Position numbers and translations under genes: made by a program. Of a stretch of 64,000 nucleotides of DNA, positions 23,001 through 35,000 are shown piece after piece. The stretch's first letter is position 1. Each line of letters begins with the position of its first letter. Origin of the DNA: Aplidium turbinatum. Lineage: Eukaryota > Chordata > Ascidiacea > Aplousobranchia > Polyclinidae. Location of the stretch: positions 9,064,501 through 9,128,500 of the forward strand of contig OU964924.1 of NCBI GenBank assembly GCA_918807975.1. Reading direction: 5' to 3'. The notes beneath the pieces are model-generated. The model was not told the origin of the DNA, did no database searches, and saw only the letters and a program-made list of their open reading frames with translations.

Positions 23001-26000
23001 AAGCTTTTTCTTTGTAATTTCAAACTTCCTTGGAAAGCATAGAAGCCGTACTTATGAAGGACAGGTTAAAGAGCTGCTTCAAAGCTTTTAATCTCTTGGA
23101 GACCGAATGTCTGTGAAAATGCACTTCCTTAGCTCGTACTTGCATTACTTCCTAACAACTGTGGTTACTAACCATGCAGTAAATAACAGGGAACGAGATT
23201 CCAATAAAACCCTCACTAGGTGAAAATATGCTCGTACGTTAACATGCTGCAAATCACTGTTGGTGCTTCAAAGGAGATCTTTCCAATTCCACATATAGTC
23301 TGAGCGTAAAATGCGAAAATATAGGGCCGCCTGGAATAAATTGCGACCTTAACAAATTTGGTATCGTTGGAAAGCTTAATTCCTCTTGATTACGATTATC
23401 ACTCTCCTCCAACCAGGGACCCCTGGCAAAAAAAGTTATGGCCGTTTTTTAAGCAGCACCTTGCGCCGCTAGTGGTGCAGCTAATCTAGCTATGCTTTCA
23501 GCAGAAACATGGTTGAAATTGTAGCAGAATGATTAGGCTAACGGTCAGCAAGCCGTGTAAAATTCTGGCTGTCGAAGTTGCTCAGGTGACCACTGACCAG
23601 CTTATTAGCCATTAGGTTTGTAAGTAACTAGGCAGTACTGAGTAGGTTTGGGACAGCAAAGATTCTTGATCTACCACTCTGCACTGGCTGCAGTACTAGC
23701 CTAAATATCACAGAACTGAGTACCAGGCAAGCCTATAGCCTAGTTTAATTTGTTTTGGGAACTGTTTGCAAGAACATCATTATCGGTAATTTATGTCAGG
23801 TTATTCATTTAATTTGGTTTGCAACAGAAGTCAAAACGTTAGGTACGGTACCGGGCAGCAGGAGATAGGCCTACACAGGTGCACTAGGCCTATAACCGGA
23901 ATGGCCCGTTTCGGTGAGTCCGATTCGGTGAGTCTGATCCCTTAACGGGGGATTTTTTCAATTTTTTTTTAATTATTGGGTACCGTAGCCTAATTATTAT
24001 TGCCGTTTTATGGGTTTGGGGTTAGGGTTAGAGGTTAGGAACTCACCGAATCGGACTCACCGAATAGTAACAGACCCCCTATAACAGTGTATGCCAGGCT
24101 ATGATGAAAATTAAAGAAAACAGGTCTAAATGTTCTTTACATGCAGCATGTCTAATCGTCTAGCTTACAGTAAATTTTTGAGTTTTCTGTTGTTCTTTTA
24201 GTTGAGTTCTCTTTCATTTAACATCTTGGATTTTAAATGGCATTGCATGCAGGTGTGAAGTATTTGTACCAATTGTAGTAGTAGGCCACTGTTATAGGCT
24301 ACCAGTGCACTGGTGCACAAACTGACAAATGAAGGGTGTTTATTGAGACCTGGTAGCTTCTAGTGATATCCATGCAATAATGCATATTCTGGTAATTGCA
24401 CAATCTATCAGTTAAATAAGGAAGCCAGCCTACCAGTAGGCCTATGAACTATGGTTCTTGTTACTTCTGAGACCACCTGTAAATGCTATAACATATTCAG
24501 ATATAGATTAAGTTTGAAAGAGCAAATGTGCTGTGTGGCCATTTTTTTCCCCAGGTCTGAGGTTAGTTTTCTTTCTTCACAGCTTTACAAAGGTTTTTAT
24601 GAAATAATAATTTCTAAGTTGTTTCAAATTACTTGCTGTTTGCTCATGCTTGGAGTGGATGTGATACAACTTCTGCAATATATCAACAAGGTACCAATAT
24701 AATTAATCAGTTGTGGTAGCAGTACATTTTAACCTTGCTTTCAGTATTTTCTGGATTTTCCCCACTCTTCATTCTTGAACTGCTTACCATGCTTGCCTGA
24801 AAGTACATTTTTACCATTTTTTGATCAGCTTTTAAAAGATATGCAAGAATTCAGGTGGCAGTCATTACCAAATGCACTAAATATTATTCTAATATTGTAA
24901 TACTTCTATTTGTAATGCCAATGTACGGAGTGTGTGCACACATTATTTGGTGACAATGATTAATTATTTCATCTGTCTTATTGCTTAGGAAAGCTAAAGA
25001 TGTTCAATTACCTGAAGAAAGAAGATTTTCAACAATCTGCTGATGTATTTGGTAGATTAGATTCTACACGTGAGCAAATAGCTGATGCTGGAAGAGATTT
25101 GTTATTGAAAAGGTTGGTTACTGGGACTGTATTGGTGCACAGTTAATTAAATAAGAAATGAAAATGTTGCTGAGTACCAGTCAGAATGAGATTCACCAAT
25201 AATAATGAAATATTTTGTTGGTCTATCAAGCTTTAGTGAAAAACCTACAGTATTAAACTGCTGTAAGGAAAAGATGCAAGTTATAACAAAACAAGTGAAT
25301 AAAATTGTTTCAAATCATGTTTTAAATCCTGTTTCAAATCATCATCTCAACCAACACCTTCAAGACAACTTTCCACGTTCACTTTACTACGCTGAAGAGA
25401 TCGGAAGATCGAAACACTGGCCTTTGTCCGTAGTTACTTTTCATAATGTCTTTTTAGACATTCTTTTTGGATCAATAATGTCTTTTTAGACATTACTTTT
25501 AAAGAAATAAAAAAGAGTTAAAAGGCATGGAAATTTCACTTTGTGTGGAGCTACATGTACTTGAGAGGTTAGCTGTTATTTTTTTATTCACTTGTTGATT
25601 CATTCATATCAGTTTGTATCCTCTGTGGATCCTTCTCTAGTATCATGGGCCAATCCTATAGATGTTTGCTGGTACACCCCTTCATTTTCTTTGAATTTTT
25701 ATAGCAAGACAACTTGCGTCATAACATGACTAGCATTTTAAACAAGTGGTGTGGGCTACTACAAATCAAAAATTTTATGCAGCAAGACTTGATTTATCTA
25801 AGTTGATATAAAACTGTTGTTTCAGGTATGTCAATGGAAGCATCTTGACTCCGAAATCTTGGATCTCGCACAGTGGGGATGGAAAGCTGACACAGCAGGA
25901 GCAGGAGCAGTTATGCCAATAAAGACCAATTTCGATCCGGCACCAGAATGGCTATTGAACGTTGTACGATGCAAATGCAGAGAAGGAACAAAAAATCAAT

Positions 26001-29000
26001 GTGGTACAATGTCTTGCAGCTGCAGAAAACATGGCTTAAAGTGCGTAACAGCATGTGGAGAGTGTCGTGGGGAAACTTGTTGCAATCTCAGTTATGTACA
26101 AGAAGACTGCCCTGAGGATTGCGACGGTTTGATCATGTTTCAATAAATGATTTCATAAAAAAATGGAACGTTTTGCCCTTTTGATTTTATGAGCGACCGA
26201 GCATAGAAGTTCACACCAGTTAAGTGATATAGGAACGTTACTGCAAAGGCTGGACTGAACCTGAAAAATGAGCCTAGAAACGTATGAAATTTTTTTCTTA
26301 AGTTTGCTCATGATGATAAAATATAAAACAATATCAAATGAAAACAATTGTACGGTACCACATAGTTCATGGCGATCTTTATTCTCTTATGGTAGGAAGG
26401 GGTCTGCTACTATTCGGTGAGTCCGATTCGGTGAGTCCGATTCGGTGAGAGCCTTTTTCGGTGAGAGCCCTATTCGGTGATTTTTTTGAATTTTTTTTTG
26501 AAAATTATCGGGTACCGTAGCCTAATTAAAACCCTTAACCCCTAACCCAAAAACCCAAACCCCCAAAAAACCCCAAACCCCCAAAAAACCCCAAACCCCC
26601 AAAAAACCTCAAACCCCCAAAAAACCCCAAACCCCCAAAAAACCCCAAACCCCCAAAAAACCCCAAACCCAAAAACCCCAAAACCGCAAACCCCCAAAAA
26701 AACCCAAAACCTCAAAAACCCCCCAAACCCCCTAACCCCAACCCCCAACCCCAAAACCCCCAACCCCAAAAACCCCAAACCCCCAACCCCAAAAAACCAA
26801 AAACCCCCATACCCCCTAACCCCAAAAACCCCCAAACCCCTATCCCCTAACCCCTATCCCCTAACTCCTATCCCCTATCCCCTAACCCTATAACGGCAAT
26901 GATAATTAGGCTACGGCGCGCAATAATTTAAAAAAAAAAACTCACCGAATAGGGCTCTCACCGAAAAAGGCTCTCACCGAATCGGACTCACCGAATCGGG
27001 CCATTCCGGGTAGGAAGGCGCCTGCTGCGTTAATACATAGGGTGGTTGCCCAGACCCACGCACGATTTGCCAATTTTTCTTGTTTGATGAGTATTTGTAT
27101 TTTGCCAAAATTTGGGCTACCCGAAAGATTCCACTGGATAATTGAGCTGTACTCCTCAGACATGGCATATCCACTAACAGTGTGAGTCGAATTTTCACCG
27201 TCGACAAGAACAATACTTCCACGCCTTGGGCACTCAACTGTCAACCATTTCCTCGAAGGCACAATTATTGAAGTAAAGTTTTAAAAATTTCGAACTTTTT
27301 GTATAATGCCCATAATATACTCTCGCCACTTGTAGCGCTTCATTTTGTCATTAAACCGGACCTGGGGTCAAAATGCCCCCTTAAATCATTATATGAAGCT
27401 CCGTTCTGTGTAAAAACGATCTTTTAGATCCCACTACTACATCCCAGCTATCGATGCCTGTCATTTTTGCATTAATTCGACGTTGGATCGGTGTGGAGGT
27501 GACGAGTTTAGCTGACTGCCTGACTGGGGTGTAAAATTATTGCTTTATCAACGCAACTTTATAACAAAGCACGCTTGATATCTTCAAGACATAACTTCTC
27601 TGGGTATAATTGGATTTCCACAGGATGATGATGTTGTTTTTGCTAGTTTGTTTTATTTGTTTTTGTCATTGTTTTCATGTCAAGTTACAGCCTATCTAAT
27701 ATCTATTTTGTGATTCGTGCAAGGCATGGTGCGTTGCGCTTGAAATGGCTGTGCCCGTGGTAGGATTTCTTTGTGGAGTTTTCTTTGCCTGCCTTGCTCT
27801 TCTTTACTACGAGCTAAACGCATCAAGACATGTTCCCCTCACGACCATCAGCACTCTTGATAACGCACCATGACCAATCTTCATAGCAACTGTCCATACA
27901 AATCTTAAATATATCAGCCGGGGACAGATATCAGCCAGATATCAGCTAAAGCTATGTGGGCTAATAAAGCTATAGCCTAAATATATGTTGCTTATTTTTT
28001 ATAACATTTTCTTTTTTTTTTCCCTTTATATCTTAAATTTTTCTGAAGGTGTTGCGACCGTGCCAAATTTTTTTCAACTCAATAAGTTACTTCGGTCACA
28101 AGCACTTTTTAACGTTTGCGTTTTGTCGCTTCTACCTTTTTCTCGACCTTTGCTATGTTGACGTGTATTGTTTTTGATACTATGATGGTCAGAAATAAAA
28201 ACAACTGAACTGAAGTGTTTTGGATCTGCAATTACCAATGGGCTCGGAGTAATAAGTAAGCAATTTTAATTTGATGATGTCAGAGTGACGTCATTTAAAA
28301 ATAAAAAATATTTTTTCAAATGTGAGTTGTCTCTTTCTTATACACGTAGGGAAAAAAGTTGAAAATTAGACTAGAAACTTGCGCAAAAGGAAAATTGCAC
28401 TTTCGGCACTAGCGGCGCAAGGTGCTGCTAAACAAACGGCCATAACTTTTTTTGCCAAGGGTCTCTGGTTGGAGGAGAGTAAAAATCTTAATCTAGAAAA
28501 GTTAAGCTTTCCAACAATACCTAATTTGTTAAGGTCGCAATTTATTCCAGGTCAATACGTTTTACGCTTAGACTAATATAGAAGATCTTTGAACCGAAAA
28601 TCATTTGTATTGTTGTTGTATTTATTGTCGGAATATCATCATCTGCTGTAGCCTATTTAAAGACTTGTTTTTATTTTACCTAATGATAGGCAAAATTTTA
28701 ATTTAAAACAAATCTGTGATCTTTTGATTACGTGTCTATGGTGTAATCAGTGGCGTAGCCAAGGGGGGGGGGGGGGGGTTACAACCCCCTCCCCCTTGGC
28801 ATTAAAAGAGCGTTAAAAATTGCATTAAAAGAGCGAGTTTTGCCAATACTAAACATTCAAACATCTCAGCCAGGAATTAGCAACAAGAAAACACAGAGAC
28901 TTAGCTTTTTTTCCGAAAAATGCCGAAGAAAACATGATCTTATCCTGTTGCTATGCTACCGGACAGCACCATTTTACAAGAATATTTTACCCACATTTTT

Positions 29001-32000
29001 GTTGAAAATGCTCTCAGAATGCACCAAATTCAAAGTAATTTTTCAAAATTTTCTGGTGGAGGCCCCTCAGACCCCCCGCCGTTGGGTGGCCAAAACCCCC
29101 CCCCCCTTTCAAAATTCCTGGCTACGCTACTGGGTGTAATATATTCACTTCAGCTGTTAGATTGAGCGCCATTGAACAAAATGAATTCTCAGGATACTTA
29201 CTTGGTTTGTTGCAAGTGCCTTTTAACGTTACGTAGTAAGAACGATTATATCCTACACATGAAAATAAAAAAATTGATCCCTGAAAACAGTTCTTTCTGT
29301 CATTAAACACCTTTTCTTTTATCGGTTTTCGATTTAATTCTCACACGTTGCGAACAAAGCAATTGCGTTCTGTTTAATCACAACACAGGCCAACAAAAAA
29401 ATTTTTTTTTAAAACGCACGACATGTTAGAGCCATTTTAGGGTATTTCGAGGCGGAATGGCCCGTTTCGGTGAGTCCGATCCCTTAACGGGGGATTTTTT
29501 CATTTTTTTTTTTAAATTATCGGGTAGGCTACCGTAGTCTAATTATCATTGCTGTTTTAGGGTTAGAGGTTAGGAACTCACCGAATCGGACTTACCGAAT
29601 CGGATTCACCGAATAGTAGCAGACCCATTTCGAGGCCCCTGATTCCGAAAATGCACTTGTTTTTTTTCGAATTGCCTGTAGTTTTTGAGATACAGCAAAA
29701 ACTATTTTTTCTCAGTTTTGAGCCCCTATAGATTTAACGTGGTGTCGTTTATTATATACTGTCACAATCAATGTGCAAGGCCTCGCGTCGGGCTGCTTTG
29801 CGTCTTGACAGAATGTGCTGTTTTCATTGTGGAATTTTGAGCGATGTGTTATTATCGGGTATTGACCTGAAGTAACCTTTGAATGAGAAATCTGTATTAT
29901 GTAACGTATTTCTAGAATCGTCTGTAAGTATAGTCAAGTGGGGTAAAAAAAAAATTTTTTCAGAAAGGTTGTCCTAGATTTTTTAGCTTATCAAGTATGA
30001 CCACTAAAGTTGGTCACAATATGCAGACCATGTATGTCTATCATCCCCCAATGAAATTTTTTAAATCCATTAACTGGTTTGGAAATTATGCCCAAAATAC
30101 CTGAATTTTTTTTTACCCCAGCTTTGGAGTAAAAAAAATTTTCATGGGGTAAAAAAAAACACCTGTTAGTATAGCAGCTTCTTCTTCTTTATTATTATAA
30201 TATTGATTTCATATGTTTTGCTATTGATTTCATATGTAATGTAAATGATTCTCCACCAGAGGAAAGAAGCTTTGTGTAACTCATATATCAAGGACTGTGA
30301 GAGATGCTGAACCCATACTCGAAACTGACCGGATGGGTCATGATGATGTAAACGATTTTGCCCACAATTTTTGTATGCACTTTTTATTAAAATACACATT
30401 GTGAAATCGCAAAGTCTCATTACTGTAATAAAAACAGCAGCAAGACAAAAAATTGTGTCTAGTATACTTATGCACGCCATCCTGAATTTTATCTGCAGCT
30501 CTGGTTTGAACATGCAAGTGGGTGATTAAATTTCGCGGATCGTGAATCCTAAAAAATCAACCAGCAGTTTGTGAATGAACATACAACTAAAAAACAACAG
30601 ACAGGAAATAAAACAACAGTTTGTGTATGTATGATTGTATGTGTTGTGCACTATCAATCAATGGATCACTCTGTACTCTCAATCTGCGCTATTGATCGAC
30701 TAACCCGCAACACTAACCTTAAGCTCGGACCCCCAACTCCAGAAAACATCAATTGATTGTGCATAACACATGCATACATTGGCACTGATGCATCCAGAAG
30801 TTTGTTTTTGTATTTTTTGGTGATATACTGCTTGGCAGTTGACATAACACCAATACAAAGCCAAAACATTCCATAAAATGCACTGTTTTTTTTTACCCCA
30901 AATCAACGAATTTTATTGGGGTAAAAAAAAACACCTCAATAATAATTTACACAAACATTTGGAGGCCCCAGTCTTTGTTGCATCTAGTAGTCTCACAACA
31001 TAGTACTCACAATATAACATTAAAACATTCATACTACCTATCACTAAAATTTAGCAAAAACCTTTAATAAACTCCTCTGAACCTTTTTTTGCACCCTTCG
31101 CTGGCCATATTTACTCTATTTAACATAGCTCTTCTTTGTCAAATCCAATCTTTTTCCTCTACCCCTCAAAGTAATCTCCAAAGACCACTTAAACAGACAC
31201 TAAAAAGGTTGAGTGAATATCTACTCATTTTAGATGTGAGATGGTAAGTGTTTTTTTTTACCCCAATAACCCCACTATTTTTTTTTACCCCACTTGACTT
31301 GCAACTCTGGAATGTTCTGTTGTTTTTCATGATTTCTGAGCGTCGTTTGTCATGACGTCATAAGGATGTTTATCTGTAAATGTCCGATTGCGAAATCGTT
31401 ATTATGTAAGAGTCCTCTACCCTACGTGACCTTCTTTAGACTTCTTTAAGCTTCTGCTTGTTGACATTTATTGCAACTTGACAGAACAGTGTGACATTAC
31501 GTAACCTTCTCGATGTTACTAGACCGAAACAACTTTCTATAAATAGTGGTGTAGTTTGCGTAATGATTAATTATTGAGTTGAGTATGTGATTATGGGAGT
31601 TGTATTATTATGAGTTGATTATGAGAGTTGTGTTATGAGTTGTGGATTGATAGTTGGTGCAGAAATTATTGTTGATTGAGAGTTGAAGTAATCGAATACA
31701 AGTAGATGAGAATTGGTGCTGATATAAATTGTGTTCGAAATTAGAGTTATTTGAGAAGCAGTTCGTTAAAGTCCTTCAAGAAGTTAGATTATCATTTCGC
31801 TAGCAAAACCATTCGACATTTAATTGACTGCTTTTCGGTTTGACCCATTAAACTACGTCATTGAACCTTTCCAAGTCTTTTTCCTGGTAAGAGATAGAAA
31901 GAAATCGTGACAATTACATAGACAAAACTGAAAGTAATCCCAGGCACATTTCTCACTTGTATGTAATCAGGGGCCCTGAAATACTCTAAAATGACTCTCA

Positions 32001-35000
32001 CCTTTTGTGCCAAATTTTTTGTTGGCCTGTGATAATTGATCTCATATCTGGAAGACCTGGTTGAAAATAGCGCCTCTAATTTAGCTGGTTTACTTAATAT
32101 TGCTGTGAATAGTTACGTGACTATTCCAGCAGCGTAACTTACTCTACTATCTTCTTTGAAATTTCCTCACCATGTGTCAATGCCAATACTTAAATGAACC
32201 ATCACATAGTGGTGTCAGGAATAAGCTATTTGACTTATACAAGGGAGAAGGAAATATCACCGAATTTCAGCTCAAAAGTAGGGGTTTGACTTATGCACGA
32301 GATCGGTCTACAGTATACTCATTACTCAAGTATGTACATACGATAGTGCAGGAACGTATATTGATGAGTGTATGAGATGTAATACCGTATTTACTTGATT
32401 GTAAGCCGCGCTTGATTGTAAGCCGCCCTTGATTGTAAGCTGCATGTAATAGTGTGAAAAATTTAATGTAAGCCGCCCTTGAATGTAAGCCGCAAATACT
32501 GTTTACACGCAAAGCTGAAACTGCAGTACTCTCCAAATTTACCGGTATGTTCATTAAGTACCATAAATAAAACTGACAACTCCTTTTTTTCTTTCGAATG
32601 CACGTCATAAATGCATGTGACAATTTAAAATGCACGTCACAAATTCACAATTGTCGGCATCAGACAACGCAGTACGGCAAAACATCTATGGCAAAGTCGA
32701 CAAGGAAAAAGGCAAAAACAAAAAATGTAAGCCGCCTTTGATTGTAAGCCGCCCTTGAATTTAAGCCGCAAACATGATGAAAAAAAAACTTTATAAGCCG
32801 CGGCTTACAATCAAGTAAATACGGTATATTTTCACAATATATACATCAATACAGTGCTTATTGAAGCAAAACACGGATGACAGTTTTGCACCGCATCGCC
32901 CCCGGCTCCCCCCCGGAGGTCGGCGCGTATGTCAACTAGTGCTAGAAACGATAATTATCATGCTAAACACCAAAACTTTTCAGTATTCAATTATATTTTT
33001 ATTTAGTTTTATTACATTGTATTGCTACATTTATTATGATTATATATGTTTTAAGATATTATATATATTAAATATTATATACACAAGTCTTAACACAGAT
33101 AAAATACAATAGCCTAACTATCAACTAAACTTCACACTATATATTTAGTATTTAAAATTTAAATACCGGTACCTGTCATTGCATTCAAATAAACATAACT
33201 ATCTTGCAAAAATTGACAGAATTTTTTTTGTCCTTTTGCAAAAAAATGTTCGAATGCTGTACAAGAATAATAGACTATGATATATTTTTCAGGAACGTCA
33301 AAATATCATCAACATCTCTAACAGCGATTTGGAAGCACCGATTGACCTAGACCACCGTGAAAGCTTAAAACTTTGCGTAAAGTTGTTTTTGTGTGGATGG
33401 AAACCTGAACTTGTGAGCCAGGCAATTAGTAAAAGTGAGTTTTTTATTTAGATTTGATTAAACTTGACAATATGATTTTAAGTTATCTTTGTTCTCTCTC
33501 ATATGTGCTTATAGGTTTAAAATTTAAGTTACTTGTACTTTGCAGCATTGTAGTCTGCTTCCGCGCAATCTCTGCTGCACTGTCCTACATGTGCTAACCT
33601 TGGCGCAAAATTCGTGTCAGTCTGTCTCAATGGCTTCTGCTCATCTAATTCCTTGTAAGCTCATTTGCATGCAAGCGCCAACATTGATCTATAGCTAACA
33701 AATCACACAATGAAAAGCCTATTTATTATTTTACCTATTTTCTTATGTGTTAAAAATAAAAATGTAGTGTGTAATTCACCCATCAAAAAAATTCGAAGCT
33801 TAAAAAACTTTTGTCTTGACAGCTTCTTATGCGATTTAGAGTCTAATTTGAATGAAGTAAATACTGATTGTAATGATACAAAGAAATTCGAATAATAAAA
33901 AGCTTCCTTCAACTATGACTATAAATGAGAAAAGCTATAAAACAGATTCTATTGAATTCATTAATTTATTAAATAATTACTTCACAAATATTGGAACTTC
34001 AATGGCAGCTAAAATTCCAAATTCAAATGCAAATTTTGAATCATTCATGTTAAACAGAAAATGTTCTTCTTTTGGCTTTCCTGATATAAATGAGATAGAA
34101 GTATCTGATGCTATAAGGAGCCTCAAAGCAAATAAAGCTTCAGGCATTTTTGAAATACCTTCTAAATTTATCAAAATGGCTAATGTAATTATATGCCCTT
34201 TTTTAACAAAAGTGCTGAATAAATGTGTTTTGCAAGAAATCTTTCCTGATGTACTCAAAAAGAGTCTGATAATACCTGTACCAAAAGTTAGTTCACCTTT
34301 ACACTTTACAGATTTGCGACCAATTTCTTTATTGCCAACTTTTGCCAAAATTTTCGAAATTTTTTTATATAAACGGATGCTGAATTTTATTGACAAATGT
34401 AATATTTTAACCCCAGCTCAACACGGTTTTCGTGAAAATGATTCAACAAGCTTAGCATTGACAAAAATTTATGATGATTTACTTTCTAACTTGAATGATC
34501 ACAAATACACATGCTCGGTTTTTGTTGATTTAAGTAAAGCTTTCGATACAGTTGATCATGGCATACTTTTAAAAAAACTTCACCATTATGGCTTTCGTGG
34601 CAAGTTTTTAAACGTTTTAACATCTTATCCAACAAATAGAATGCAAAGTACAAAAATTAACGGAAAGAGTTCTAATTTCAATGTTGTTAAATGTGGTGTC
34701 CCACAGGGGTCAATCCTTGGTCCCTTGCTTTTTCTTCGTTATGTGAATGATCTTCCAAATGCATCTTCTTTTTCAACTACACTTTTTGCTGATGACTCAA
34801 ACTTTCATATGTCAGATAAATGCCTGTCATCTCTCCAAAAAAATGTCAATAGAGAAATAGAAAAAATTGATGTGTGGATGAAATCCAATAAACTTTCATT
34901 AAATTATAGTAAAACTACTTATATGATCCTCTGCAACAAAAAAAAATGCAGCAGAAAATTTTAGTCTGTCCATCAGTGGCCGATCCATCGAAAGGAAGAA

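Larger units (their letters stand above)
29386..32034. mobile_element. Foldback element related to the 18406-21906 arms
   Basis: Inverted ends CACAGGCCAACAAAAAA / TTTTTTGTTGGCCTGTG, shared subterminal GAGCCATTTTAGGGTATTTC and CCCCTGATTCCGAAAATGCA. Matches the inner arms of the 18406-21906 element. Split by MULE copy 5 (29453-29626) and an unclassified insert (29760-31912). Target duplication unclear. Confidence 0.65.

Noticed and set aside
26542-26835. 97-codon Gly/Phe-rich ORF on the - strand
   Set aside because: Translation of the CCCCAAA minisatellite in MULE copy 4.
30285-30345. GCTGAACCC...CTCGAAAC...GGGTC, hammerhead-like
   Set aside because: The CUGANGA core is incomplete and stem II does not form.
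29760-31912. Solo LTR of a Gypsy-type element
   Set aside because: TGTCAC...GTGACA ends fit, but the inferred duplication is about 8 bp rather than 4-6 bp; left unclassified.
33710-33895. Separate small gene before the LINE RT
   Set aside because: The composition and the position fit the linker between endonuclease and RT of the same broken LINE.
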